A stretch of 64,000 nucleotides of DNA. Origin: Luzula sylvatica (Eukaryota; Streptophyta; Magnoliopsida; Poales; Juncaceae). The number at the start of each line of letters is the position of its first letter. Within the stretch, counting starts at the first letter, position 1. Below, piece after piece: positions 10,511-23,103 of this stretch. The position numbers were made by a program, and so were the translations under genes. Where the stretch lies: assembly GCA_946800325.1 (NCBI GenBank), contig OX326956.1, positions 74,039,087-74,103,086 on the forward strand, in the 5' to 3' direction. The notes beneath the pieces are model-generated. The model did no database searches. It was not told the origin of the DNA and saw nothing but the letters and a program-made list of their open reading frames with translations.

Positions 10511-12700
10511 ACTGTATTTTCTGTTAATTCGGGTTCAAAATACATAATTTCCCAAATTCGTTCGCGCTGCTGTATTCCTCTCGCCGGGACGAGCGATTTT
10601 GATATAAAAATCATGCCATTTGGAGAAAGATTGAGAAAGCCACAATTGGACAATCTTCATATTCAATAATTCAAGAAGAAATTACAAAAAAACTGTGTTT
10701 TTTGTTAATTCGGGTTCAAAATACGTAATTTCCGAAATTCGGCCGCATTGCTGCATTCCTCTCGTCGAGGCGAGCGATTTTGATATAAAGATCGTGCCAT
10801 TTGGAGTAAGTATGAGAAATTTACAATGTGATAATCTTCATATTCAATAATTCAGGATGAAATTACCAAAAAAACTGTATTTTCTGTTAAATCGGGTTCA
10901 AAATACATAATTTCCCAAATTCGTTCACGCAGCTGTATTCCTCTCGCCGGGGCGAGCGATTTTGATATAAATATCGTGCCATTTGGAGAAAGATTGAGAA
11001 AGCCACAATTGGACAATCTTCATATTTAATAATTCAAGACGAAATTACAAAAAAAACTGTGTTTTTTGTTAATTCGGGTTCAAAATACGTAATTTCCCAA
11101 ATTCGGCCGCGCTGCTGCATTCCTCTCGTCGAGGCGAGCGATTTTGATATAAAGATCGTGCCATTTGGAGAAAGCATGAGAAAGTTACAATGTGATAATC
11201 TTCATATTCAATAATTCAGGATGAAATTACCAAAAAAACTGTATTTTCTGTTAAATCGGGTTCAAAATACATAATTTCCCAAATTCGTTCGCGCAGCTGT
11301 ATTCCTCTCGCCGGGGCGAGCGATTTTGATATAAAAATCGTGCCATTTGGAGAAAGATTGAGAAAGCCACAATTGGACAATCTTCATATTCAATAATTCA
11401 AGACGAAATTACAAAAAAAACTGTGTTTTTTGTTAATTCGGGTTCAAAATACGTAATTTCCCAAATTCGGCCGCGAAGCTGCATTCCTCTCGTCGAGGCG
11501 AGCGATTTTGATATAAAGATCGTGCCATTTGGAGAAAGTATGAGAAAGTTACAATGTGATAATCTTCATATTCAATAATTCAGGATGAAATTACCAAAAA
11601 AACTGTATTTTCTGTTAAATCGCGTTCAAAATACATAATTTCCCAAATTCGTTCGCGCAGCTGTATTCCTCTCGCCGGGTCGAGCGATTTTGATATAAAA
11701 ATCGTGCCATTTGGAGAAAGATTGAGAAAGCCACAATTGGACAATCTTCATATTCAATAATTCAAGACGAAATTACAAAAAAAATTGTGTTTTTTGTTAA
11801 TTCGGGTTCAAAATACGTAATTTCCCAAATTCGGCCGCGATGCTGCATTCCTCTCGTCGAGGCGAGCGATTTTGATATAAAGATCGTGCCATTTGGAGAA
11901 AGTATGAGAAAGTTACAATGTGATAATCTTCATATTCAATAATTCAGGATGAAATTACCAAAAAAACTGTATTTTCTGTTAATTCGGGTTCAAAATACAT
12001 AATTTCCCAAATTCGTTCGCGCTGCTGTATTCCTCTCGCCGGGGCGAGCGATTTTGATATAAAAATCGTGCCATTTGGAGAAAGATTGAGAAAACCACAA
12101 TTGGACAAACTTCATATTCAATAATTCAAGATGAAATTACAAAAAAAACTGTGTTTTTTATTAATTCGGGTTCAAAATAGGTAATTTCCCAAATTCGACC
12201 GCGCTGCTGCATTCCTCTCGTCGAGGCGAGCGATTTTGATATAAAGATCGTGCCATTTGGAGAAAGTATGAGAAAGTTACAATGTGATTAACTTCATATT
12301 CAATAATTCAGGATGAAATTACCAAAAAAACTGTATTTTCTGTTAATTCGGGTTCAAAATACATAATTTCCCAAATTCGTTCGCGCTGCTGTATTCCTCT
12401 CGCCGGGGCGACCGATTTTGATATAAAAATCGTGCCATTTCGAGAAAGATTGAGAAAACCACAATTGGACAAACTTCATATTCAATAATTCAAGATGAAA
12501 TTACAAAAAAAACTGTGTTTTTTGTTAATTCGGGTTCAAAATAGGTAATTTCCCAAATTCGACAGCGCTGCTGCATTCCTCTCGTCGAGGCGAGCGATTT
12601 TTATATAAAGATCGTGCCATTTGGAGAAAGTATGAGAAAGTTACAATGTGATAATCTTCATATTCAATAATTCAGGATGAAATTACCAAAAAAACTGTAT
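8045..12700 (+). repeat. 12-monomer tandem duplication, unit 2183 bp
   Basis: Sequence from about 8045 repeats from about 10228 at an offset of 2183 bp (12 x 182 minus 1), giving slightly more than two units. The GAAATTCGGCCGCATT marker lies at 8551 and 10734. Each unit reads A3, A1, A1, A1, A2, A2 with a B after each A. This is the cleanest example of the six-dimer HOR. The second unit explains why the first-block markers at 3248 recur at 12707 (offset 9459 = 7276 + 2183). Confidence 0.87.
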
Positions 12701-14330
12701 TTTCTATTAATTCGGGTTCAAAATACATAATTTCCCAAATTCGTTCGCGCTGCTGTATTCCTCTCGCCTGGGCGAGCGATTTTGATATAAAAATCGTGCC
12801 ATTTGGAGAAAGATTGAGAAAACCACAATTGGACAAACTTCATATTCAATAATTAAAGATGAAATTACAAAAGAAACTGTGTTTTTTGTTAATTCGGGTT
12901 CAAAATAGGTAATTTCCCAAATTCGACCGCGGTGCTGCATTCCTCTCGTCGAGGCGAGCGATTTTTATATAAAGATCGTGCCATTTGGAGAAAGTATGAG
13001 AAAGTTACAATGTGATAATCTTGATATTCAATAATTCAGGATGAAATTACCAAAAAAACTGTATTTTTTGTTAATTCGGGTTCAAAATATATAATTTTCC
13101 AAATTCGTTCGCGCTGCTGTATTCCTCTCGCCGGGACGAGCGATTTTGATATAAAAATCGTGCCATTTGGAGACAGATTGAGAAAGCCACAATTGGACAA
13201 TCTTCATATTCAATAATTCAAGAAGAAATTACAAAAAATCTGTGTTTTTTGTTAATTCGGGTTCAAAATACGTAATTTCCCAAATTCGGCCGCGCCGCTG
13301 CATTCCTCTCGTCGAGGCGAGCGATTTTGATATAAAGATCGTGCCATTTGGAGAAAGATTGAGAAAGCCACAATTGGACAATCTTCATATTCAATAATTC
13401 AAGAAGAAATTACAAAAAATCTGTGTTTTTTGTTAATTCGGGTTCAAAATACGTAATTTCCCAAATTCGGCCGCGTGGCTGCATTCCTCTCTTCGAGGCG
13501 AGCGATTTTTATATAAAGATCGTGCCATTTGGAGAAAGTATGAGAAAGTTACAATGTGATAATCTTGATATTCAATAATTCAGGATGAAATTACCAAAAA
13601 AACTGTATTTTCTGTTAATTCGGGTTCAAAATATATAATTTCCCAAATTCGTTCGCGCTGTTGTATTCCTCTCGCCGGGACGAGCGATTTTGATATAAAA
13701 ATCGTGCCATTTGGAGAAAGATTGAGAAAGCCACAATTGGACAATCTTCATATTCAATAATTCAAGACGAAATTACAAAAAAAACTGTGTTTTTTGTTAA
13801 TTCGGGTTCAAAATACGTAATTTCCCAAATTCGGCCGCGCTGCTGCATTCCTCTCGTCGAGGCGAGCGATTTTGATATAAAGATCGTGCCATTTGGAGAA
13901 AGTATGAGAAAGTTACAATGTGATTAACTTCATATTCAATAATTCAGGATGAAATTACCAAAAAAACTGTATTTTCTGTTAATTCGGGTTCAAAATACAT
14001 AATTTCCCAAATTCGTTCGCGCTGCTGTATTCCTCTCGCTGGGGCGAGCGATTTTGATATAAAAATCGTGCCATTTCGAGAAAGATTGAGAAAACCACAA
14101 TTGGACAAACTTCATATTCAATAATTCAAGATGAAATTACAAAAAAAAACTGTGTTTTTTGTTAATTCGGGTTCAAAATAGGTAATTTCCCAAATTCGAC
14201 AGCGCTGCTGCATTCCTCTCGTCGAGGCGAGCGATTTTTATATAAAGATCGTGCCATTTGGAGAAAGTATGAGAAAGTTACAATGTGATAATCTTCATAT
14301 TCAATAATTCAGGATGAAATTACCAAAAAA
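12460..14330 (+). repeat. Copy of 5001-6870, offset 7459 bp
   Basis: This stretch reproduces the second 11-mer copy and what follows it. Markers at the same offset are the B/A hybrid (5821 to 13280) and the nine-A run (6681 to 14140). The offset, 41 monomers minus 3 bp, is odd because one hybrid lies in between. It ties the left 7 kb and the 12-14 kb region into one duplication history. Confidence 0.82.
13280..13460 (+). repeat. B/A hybrid monomer, copy 3
   Basis: Same B-left, A-right structure and GCCGCGCCGCTG head as the copy at 3821, offset 7459 from copy 2. It is followed by a B monomer with GCCGCGTGGCTG and CTCTTCGAGG, where the earlier copies have GCGTTGCTG. Confidence 0.88.
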
Positions 14331-14339
14331 ACTGTATTT

Positions 14340-15310
14340 TCTGTTAATTCGGGTTCAAAATACATAATTTCCCAAATTCGTTCGCGCTGCTGTATTCCTC
14401 TCGCCTGGGCGAGCGATTTTGATATAAAAATCGTGCCATTTGGAGAAAGATTGAGAAAACCACAATTGGACAAACTTCATATTCAATAATTAAAGATGAA
14501 ATTACAAAAGAAACTGTGTTTTTTGTTAATTCGGGTTCAAAATAGGTAATTTCCCAAATTCGACCGCGGTGCTGCATTCCTCTCGTCGAGGCGAGCGATT
14601 TTTATATAAAGATCGTGCCATTTGGAGAAAGTATGAGAAAGTTACAATGTGATAATCTTGATATTCAATAATTCAGGATGAAATTACCAAAAAAACTGTA
14701 TTTTTTGTTAATTCGGGTTCAAAATATATAATTTTCCAAATTCGTTCGCGCTGCTGTATTCCTCTCGCCGGGACGAGCGATTTTGATATAAAAATCGTGC
14801 CATTTGGAGACAGATTGAGAAAGCCACAATTGGACAATCTTCATATTCAATAATTCAAGAAGAAATTACAAAAAATCTGTGTTTTTTGTTAATTCGGGTT
14901 CAAAATACGTAATTTCCCAAATTCGGCCGCGCCGCTGCATTCCTCTCGTCGAGGCGAGCGATTTTGATATAAAGATCGTGCCATTTGGAGAAAGATTGAG
15001 AAAGCCACAATTGGACAATCTTCATATTCAATAATTCAAGAAGAAATTACAAAAAATCTGTGTTTTTTGTTAATTCGGGTTCAAAATACGTAATTTCCCA
15101 AATTCGGCCGCGTCGCTGCATTCCTCTCTTCGAGGCGAGCGATTTTTATATAAAGATCGTGCCATTTGGAGAAAGTATGAGAAAGTTACAATGTGATAAT
15201 CTTGATATTCAATAATTCAGGATGAAATTACCAAAAAAACTGTATTTTCTGTTAATTCGGGTTCAAAATATATAATTTCCCAAATTCGTTCGCGCTGCTG
15301 TATTCCTCTC
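14340..15310 (+). repeat. Copy of 12703-13673, offset 1637 bp
   Basis: A 9-monomer-offset (minus 1 bp) copy of the block containing the CCTGGGCGAG A2 subtype, GAGACAGATTGAG and the B/A hybrid. The match starts near 14340 and ends near 15290, where the earlier copy has CGCTGTTGTATT and this one CGCTGCTGTATT followed by an A3/A2 mixed monomer. Confidence 0.82.
14917..15097 (+). repeat. B/A hybrid monomer, copy 4
   Basis: Fourth copy of the hybrid first seen at 3821. It is followed by a B monomer with GCCGCGTCGCTG. No further copy was seen to the right, so this hybrid appears confined to the left 15 kb. Confidence 0.88.
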
Positions 15311-18234
15311 GCCGGGACGAGCGATTTTGATATAAAAATCGTGCCATTTGGAGAAAGATTGAGAAAACCACAATTGGACAAACTTCATATTCAATAATTC
15401 AAGATGAAATTACAAAAAAAACTGTGTTTTTTGTTAATTCGGGTTCAAAATAGGTAATTTCCCAAATTCGACCGCGTTGCTGCATTCCTCTTGTCGAGGT
15501 GAGCGATTTTTATATAAAGATCGTGCCATTTGGAGAAAGTATGAGAAAGTTACAATGTGATAATCTTCATATTCAATAATTCAGGATGAAATTACCAAAA
15601 AAACTGTATTTTCTGTTAATTCGGGTTCAAAATATATAATTTCCGAAATTCGTTCGCGCTGCTGTATTCCTCTCGCCGGGACGAGCGATTTTGATATAAA
15701 AATCGTGCCATTTGGAGAAAGATTGAGAAAGCCACAATTGGACAATCTTCATATTCAATAATTCAAGAAAAAATTACAAAAAAACTGTGTTTTTTGTTAA
15801 TTCGGGTTCAAAATACGTAATTTCCCAAATTCGGCTGCGGAGCTGCATTCCTCTCGTCGAGGCGAGCGATTTTGATATAAAGATCGTGCCATTTGGAGAA
15901 AGTATGAGAAAGTTACAATGTGATAATCTTCATATTCAATAATTCAGGATGAAATTACCAAAAAAACTGTATTTTCTGTTAAATCGGGTTCAAAATACAT
16001 AATTTCCCAAATTCGTTCGCGCAGCTGTATTCCTCTCGCCGGGGCGAGCGATTTTGATATAAATATCGTGACATTTGGAGAAAGATTGAGAAAGCCACAA
16101 TTGGACAATCTTCATATTCAATAATTCAAGACGAAATTACAAAAAAAACTGTGTTTTTTGTTAATTCGGGTTCAAAATACGTAATTTCCCAAATTCGGCC
16201 GCGTAGCTGCATTCCTCTCGTCGAGGCGAGCGATTTTGATATAAAGATCGTGCCATTTGGAGAAAGTATGAGAAAGTTACAATGTGATAATCTTCATATT
16301 CAATAATTCAGGATGAAATTACCAAAAAAACTGTATTTTCTGTTAAATCGGGTTCAAAATACATAATTTCCCAAATTCGTTCGCGCAGCTGTATTCCTCT
16401 CGCCGGGGCGAGCGATTTTGATATAAAAATCGTGCCATTTGGAGAAAGATTGAGAAAGCCACAATTGGACAATCTTCATATTCAATAATTCAAGACGAAA
16501 TTACAAAAAAAACTGTGTTTTTTGTTAATTCGGGTTCAAAATACGTAATTTCCAAAATTCGGCCGCGATGCTGCATTCCTCTCGTCGAGGCGAGCGATTT
16601 TGATATAAAGATCGTGCCATTTGGAGAAAGTATGAGAAAGTTACAATGTGATAATCTTCATATTCAATAATTCAGGATGAAATTACCAAAAAAACTGTAT
16701 TTTCTGTTAAATCGGGTTCAAAATACATAATTTCCCAAATTCGTTCGCGCAGCTGTATTCCTCTCGCCGGGTCGAGCGATTTTGATATAAAAATCGTGCC
16801 ATTTGGAGAAAGATTGAGAAAGCCACAATTGGACAATCTTCATATTCAATAATTCAAGACGAAATTACAAAAAAAATTGTGTTTTTTGTTAATTCGGGTT
16901 CAAAATACGTAATTTCCCAAATTCGGCCGCGATGCTGCATTCCTCTCGTCGAGGCGAGCGATTTTGATATAAAGATCGTGCCTTTTGGAGAAAGTATGAG
17001 AAAGTTACAATGTGATAATCTTCATATTCAATAATTCAGGATGAAATTACCAAAAAAACTGTATTTTCTGTTAATTCTGGTTCAAAATACATAATTTCCC
17101 AAATTCGTTCGCGCTGCTGTATTCCTCTCGCCGGGGCGAGCGATTTTGATATAAAAATCGTGCCATTTGGAGAAAGATTGAGAAAACCACAATTGGACAA
17201 ACTTCATATTCAATAATTCAAGATGAAATTACAAAAAAAACTGTGTTTTTTGTTAATTCGGGTTCAAAATAGGTAATTTCCCAAATTCGACCGCGCTGCT
17301 GCATTCCTCTCGTCGAGGCGAGCGATTTTTATATAAAGATCGTGCCATTTGGAGAAAGTATGAGAAAGTTACAATGTGATAATCTTCATATTCAATAATT
17401 CAGGATGAAATTACCAAAAAAACTGTATTTTCTGTTAATTCGGGTTCAAAATACATAATTTCCCAAATTCGTTCGCGCTGCTGTATTCCTCTCGCCGGGA
17501 CGAGCGATTTTGATATAAAAATCGTGCCATTTGGAGAAAGATTGAGAAAACCACAATTGGACAAACTTCATATTCAATAATTCAAGATGAAATTACAAAA
17601 AAAACTGTGTTTTCTGTTAATTCGGGTTCAAAATAGGTAATTTCCCAAATTCGACCGCGCAGCTGCATTCCTCTCGTCGAGTCGAGCGATTTTGATATAA
17701 AGATCGTGCCATTTGGAGAAAGTATGAGAAAGTTACAATGTGATAATCTTCATATTCAATAATTCAGGATGAAATTACCAAAAAAACTGTATTTTCTGTT
17801 AATTCGGGTTCAAAATACATAATTTCCAAAATTCGTTCGCGCTGCTGTATTCCTCTCGCCGGGGCGAGCGATTTTGATATAAAAATCGTGCCATTTGGAG
17901 AAAGATTGAGAAAACCACAATTGGACAATCTTCATATTCAATAATTCAGGATGAAATTACCAAAAAAACTGTATTTTCTGTTAATTCGGGTTCAAAATAC
18001 ATAATTTCCCAAATTCGTTCGCGCTGCTGTATTCCTCTCGCCGGGACGAGCGATTTTGATATAAAAATCGTGCCATTTGGAGAAAGATTGAGAAAACCAC
18101 AATTGGACAGACTTCATATTCAATAATTCAAGATGAAATTACAAAAAAAACTGTGTTTTTTGTTAATTCGGGTTCAAAATAGGTAATTTCCCAAATTCGA
18201 CCGCGTTGCTGCATTCCTCTCGTCGAGTCGAGCG
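15311..18234 (+). repeat. 12-mer cycle segment with A3/A2 mosaic monomers
   Basis: A monomers run: A3-headed A2 (about 15290), A3 (about 15655), A1 with ATAAATATCG (about 16015), A1, A1, A2 (about 17105), A3-headed A2 (about 17466), then an A/B hybrid and another A3-headed A2. The A3-A1-A1-A1-A2 order matches the 8-12 kb HOR, while mosaic monomers take the last A2 position. The B monomers here include GTCGAGTCGAG core variants near 17675 and 18225. Confidence 0.8.
17827..18008 (+). repeat. A/B hybrid monomer (left zone, single copy)
   Basis: The head and middle are A (CCGGGGCGAG, ATTGAGAAAACCACAATTGGAC) and the tail is B (CAGGATGAAATTACCAAAAAAACTG). The switch lies between 17937 and 17948, in the shared TCTTCATATTCAATAATTCA. 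It is followed directly by an A monomer, so the alternation slips. I saw no second copy of this junction. Confidence 0.9.
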
Positions 18235-19455
18235 ATTTTGATATAAAGATCGTGCCATTTGGAGAAAGTATGAGAAAGTTACAATGTGATAATCTTCATA
18301 TTCAATAATTCAGGATGAAATTACCAAAAAAACTGTATTTTCTGTTAATTCGGGTTCAAAATACATAATTTCCAAAATTCGTTCGCGCTGCTGTATTCCT
18401 CTCGCCGGGGCGAGCGATTTTGATATAAAAATCGTGCCATTTGGAGAAAGATTGAGAAAACCACAATTGGACAATCTTCATATTCAATAATTCAAGAAGA
18501 AATTACAAAAAAAACTGTGTTTTTTGTTAATTCGGGTTCAAAATACGTAATTTCCCAAATTCGGACGCGCTGCTGCATTCCTCTCGTCGAAGCGAGCGAT
18601 TTTGATATAAAGATCGTGCCATTTGGAGAAAGTATGAGAAAGTTACAATGTGATAATCTTTATATTCAATAATTCAGGATGAAATTACCAAAAAAACTGT
18701 ATTTTCTGTTAATTCGGGTTCAAAATACATAATTTCCCAAATTCGTTCGCGCTGCTGTATTCCTCTCGCCGGGACGAGCGATTTTGATATAAAAATCGTG
18801 CCATTTGGAGAAAGATTGAGAAAGCCACAATTGGACAATCTTCATATTTAATAATTCAAGAAAAAATTATAAAAAAACTGTGTTTTTTGTAAATTCGGGT
18901 TCAAAATACGTAATTTCCCAAATTCGGTCGCGCTGCTGCATTCCTCTCGTCGAGGCGAGCGATTTTGATATAAAGATCGTGCCATTTGGAGAAAGTATGA
19001 GAAAGTTACAATGTGATAATCTTCATATTCAATAATTCAGGATGATATTACCAAAAAAACTATATTTTCTGTTAATTCGGGTTCAAAATACATAATTTCC
19101 CAAATTCGTTCGCGCTGCTGTATTCCTCTCGCCGGGGCGAGCGATTTTGATATAAAAATCGTGCCATTTGGAGAAAGATTGAGAAAACCACAATTGGACA
19201 AACTTCTTATTCAATAATTCAAGATGAAATTACAAAAAAAACTGTGTTTTTTGTTAATTCGGGTTTAAAATAGGTAATTTCCCAAATTCGACCGTGCTGC
19301 TGCATTCCTCTCGTCGAGGCGAGCGATTTTGATATAAAGATCGTGCCATTTGGAGAAAGTATGAGAAAATTATAATGTGATAATCTTCATATTCAATAAT
19401 TCAGGATGAAATTACCAAAAAAACTGTATTTTCTGTTAATTCGGGTTCAAAATAC
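18235..19455 (+). repeat. Block recurring at 21509-22729, offset 3274 bp
   Basis: The 18-monomer-offset (minus 2 bp) repeat carries a distinctive set: TCGGACGCGCTG with CGTCGAAGCGAG (agcgag at 18591), TCTTTATATTC, CAAGAAAAAATTATAAAAAAACTG, TTTTTTGTAAATTCGGG, and GGATGATATTACC with CTATATTTTC. The right copy differs by CGTTCGAGCTG and CCTATCGCC. The even monomer number fits the two phase breaks of the A-A-A run that lies between the copies. Confidence 0.85.
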
Positions 19456-19463
19456 ATAATTTC

Positions 19464-20009
19464 CCAAATTCGTTCGCGCTGCTGTATTCCTCTCGCCGGG
19501 GCGAGCGATTTTGATATAAAAATCGTGCCATTTGGAGAAAGATTGAGAAAACCACAATTGGACAATCTTCATATTCAATAATTCAAGACGAAATTACAAA
19601 AAAAACTGTGTTTTTTGTTAATTCGGGTTCAAAATATGTAATTTCCCAAATTCGTTCACGCAGCTGTATTCCTCTCGCCGGGGCGAGCGATTTTGATATA
19701 AAAATCGTGCCATTTGGAGAAAGATTGAGAAAGCCACAATTGGACAATCTTCATATTCAATAATTCAAGACGAAATTACAAAAAAAACTGTGTTTTTTGT
19801 TAATTCGGGTTCAAAATACGTAATTTCCCAAATTCGTTCACGCAGCTGTATTCCTCTCGCCGGGGCGAGCGATTTTGATATAAATATCGTGCCATTTGGA
19901 GAAAGATTGAGAAAGCCACAATTGGACAATCTTCATATTCAATAATTCAAGACGAAATTACAAAAAAAACTGTGTTTTTTGTTAATTCGGGTTCAAAATA
20001 CGTAATTTC
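19464..20009 (+). repeat. Three consecutive A monomers
   Basis: A monomers begin at 19464, 19646 and 19828 with no B between them, and B resumes at 20010. The first two boundaries read GTAATTTCCCAAATTCGTTCACG, an A tail joined to an A head, where a B head would be expected. CGTTCACG with CAGCTG marks the second and third copies as A1-like. Two phase breaks in a row suggest two register slips or one slip followed by a one-monomer duplication. Confidence 0.9.
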
Positions 20010-20527
20010 CCAAATTCGGCGGCGCAGCTGCATTCCTCTCGTCGAGGCGAGCGATTTTGATATAAAGATCGTGCCATTTGGAGAAAGTATGAGAAATTTA
20101 CAATGTGATAATCTTCATATTCAATAATTCAGGATGAAATTACCAAAAAAAATGTATTTTCTGTTAAATCGGGTTCAAAATACATAATTTCCCAAATTCG
20201 TTCGCGCAGCTGTATTCCTCTCGCCGGGGCGAGCGATTTTGATATAAAAATCGTGCCATTTGGAGAAAGATTGAGAAAGCCACAATTGGACAATCTTCAT
20301 ATTCAATAATTCAAGACGAAATTACAAAAAAAACTGTGTTTTTTGTTAATTCGGGTTCAAAATACGTAATTTCCCAAATTCGGCAGCGATACTGCATTCC
20401 TCAAGTCGAGGCGAGCGATTTTGATATAAAGATCGTGCCATTTGGAGAAAGTATGAGAAAGTTACAATGTGATAATCTTCATCTTCAATAATTCAGGATG
20501 AAATTACCAAAAAAACTGTATTTTCTG

Positions 20528-22733
20528 TTAATTCGGGTTCAAAATACATAATTTCCCAAATTCTTTCGCGCTGCTGTATTCCTCTCGCCTGGGCGAGCGA
20601 TTTTGATATAAAAATCGTGCCATTTGGAGAAAGATTGAGAAAACCACAATTGGACAAACTTCATATTCAATAATTAAAGATGAAATTACAAAAAAAACTG
20701 TGTTTTTTGTTAATTCGGGTTCAAAATAGGTAATTTCCCAAATTCGACCGCGGTGCTGCATTCCTCTCGTCGAGGCGAGCGATTTTTATATAAAGATCGT
20801 GCCATTTGGAGAAAGTATGAGAAAGTTACAATGTGATAATCTTGATATTCAATAATTCAGGATGAAATTACAAAAAAAACTGTATTTTCTGTTAATTCGG
20901 GTTCAAAATATATAATTTCCCAAATTCGTTCGCGCTGCTGTATTCCTCTCGCCGGGTCGAGCGATTTTGATATAAAAATCGTGCCATTTGGAGACAGATT
21001 GAGAAAGCCACAATTGGACAATCTTCATATTCAATAATTCAAGAAGAAATTACAAAAAAACTGTGTTTTTTGTTAATTCGGGTTCAAAATACGTAATTTC
21101 GCAAATTCGGCCGCGCCGCTGCATTCCTCTCGTCGAGGCGAGCGATTTTGATATAAAGATCGTGCCATTTGGAGAAAGTATGAGAGAGTTACAATGTGAT
21201 AATCTTCATATTCAATAATTCAGGATGAAATTACCAAAAAAACTGTATTTTCTGTTAAATCGGGTTCAAAATACATAATTTCCCAAATTCGTTCGCGCAG
21301 CTGTATTCCTCTCGCCGGGGCGAGCGATTTTGATATAAAAATCGTGCCATTTGGAGAAAGATTGAGAAAGCCACAATTGGACAATCTTCATATTCAATAA
21401 TTCAAGACGAAATTACAAAAAAAACTGTGTTTTTTGTTAATTCGGGTTCAAAATAGGTAATTTCCCAAATTCGACCGCGGTGCTGCATTCCTCTCGTCGA
21501 GGCGAGCGATTTTGATATAAAGATCGTGCCATTTGGAGAAAGTATGAGAAAGTTACAATGTGATAATCTTCATATTCAATAATTCAGGATGAAATTACCA
21601 AAAAAACTGTATTTTCTGTTAATTCGGGTTCAAAATACATAATTTCCAAAATTCGTTCGAGCTGCTGTATTCCTCTCGCCGGGGCGAGCGATTTTGATAT
21701 AAAAATCGTGCCATTTGGAGAAAGATTGAGAAAACCACAATTGGACAATCTTCATATTCAATAATTCAAGAAGAAATTACAAAAAAAACTGTGTTTTTTG
21801 TTAATTCGGGTTCAAAATACGTAATTTCCCAAATTCGGACGCGCTGCTGCATTCCTCTCGTCGAAGCGAGCGATTTTGATATAAAGATCGTGCCATTTGG
21901 AGAAAGTATGAGAAAGTTACAATGTGATAATCTTTATATTCAATAATTCAGGATGAAATTACCAAAAAAACTGTATTTTCTGTTAATTCGGGTTCAAAAT
22001 ACATAATTTCCCAAATTCGTTCGCGCTGCTGTATTCCTCTCGCCGGGACGAGCGATTTTGATATAAAAATCGTGCCATTTGGAGAAAGATTGAGAAAGCC
22101 ACAATTGGACAATCTTCATATTTAATAATTCAAGAAAAAATTATAAAAAAACTGTGTTTTTTGTAAATTCGGGTTCAAAATACGTAATTTCCCAAATTCG
22201 GTCGCGCTGCTGCATTCCTCTCGTCGAGGCGAGCGATTTTGATATAAAGATCGTGCCATTTGGAGAAAGTATGAGAAAGTTACAATGTGATAATCTTCAT
22301 ATTCAATAATTCAGGATGATATTACCAAAAAAACTATATTTTCTGTTAATTCGGGTTCAAAATACATAATTTCCCAAATTCGTTCGCGCTGCTGTATTCC
22401 TATCGCCGGGGCGAGCGATTTTGATATAAAAATCGTGCCATTTGGAGAAAGATTGAGAAAACCACAATTGGACAAACTTCTTATTCAATAATTCAAGATG
22501 AAATTACAAAAAAAACTGTGTTTTTTGTTAATTCGGGTTTAAAATAGGTAATTTCCCAAATTCGACCGCGCTGCTGCATTCCTCTCGTCGAGGCGAGCGA
22601 TTTTGATATAAAGATCGTGCCATTTGGAGAAAGTATGAGAAAATTATAATGTGATAATCTTCATATTCAATAATTCAGGATGAAATTACCAAAAAAACTG
22701 TATTTTCTGTTAATTCGGGTTCAAAATACATAA
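20528..22733 (+). repeat. Mixed segment, partly repeated 13 monomers later
   Basis: Starts with the CCTGGGCGAG A2 subtype with TTAAAGATG, then GAGACAGATTGAG (gacag at 20993) and the TGAGAGAGTT B variant (21181). These recur at 23359 and 23547, an offset of exactly 2366 bp (13 x 182). The stretch repeated at that offset is about 20640-21450. From 21509 it becomes the second copy of the 18.2-19.5 kb block. The B head near 20400 has CCTCAAGTCGAG, a rare break in the outer dyad arm. Confidence 0.8.
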
Positions 22734-22739
22734 TTTTCC

Positions 22740-23103
22740 CCAAATTCGTTCACGCTGCTGTATTCCTCTCGCCGGGGCGAGCGATTTTGATATAAAAATC
22801 GTGCCATTTGGAGAAAGATTGAGAAAGCCACAATTGGACAATCTTCATATTCAATAATTCAAGACGAAATTACAAAAAAAACTGTGTTTTTTGTTAATTC
22901 GGGTTCAAAATACGTAATTTCCCAAATTCGTTCACGCAGCTGTATTCCTCTCGCCGGGGCGAGCGATTTTGATATAAAAATCGTGCCATTTGGAGAAAGA
23001 TTGAGAAAACCACAATTGGACAAACTTCATATTCAATAATTAAAGATGAAATTACAAAAAAAACTGTGTTTTTTGTTAATTCGGGTTCAAAATAGGTAAT
23101 TTC
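22740..23103 (+). repeat. A-A pair with a TTTTCCCC boundary
   Basis: Two A monomers in a row (22740 and 22922) before B at 23104. The first is preceded by a boundary reading TAATTTTCCCCAAATTCG, 2 bp longer than usual (TTTT at 22734-22737), a marker seen at only five places in the window. The second A has a CGTTCACGCAGCTG A1 head and an A2 body (GAAAACCAC, ACAAACTTC, TTAAAGATG), so it is itself a mosaic. Confidence 0.88.
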
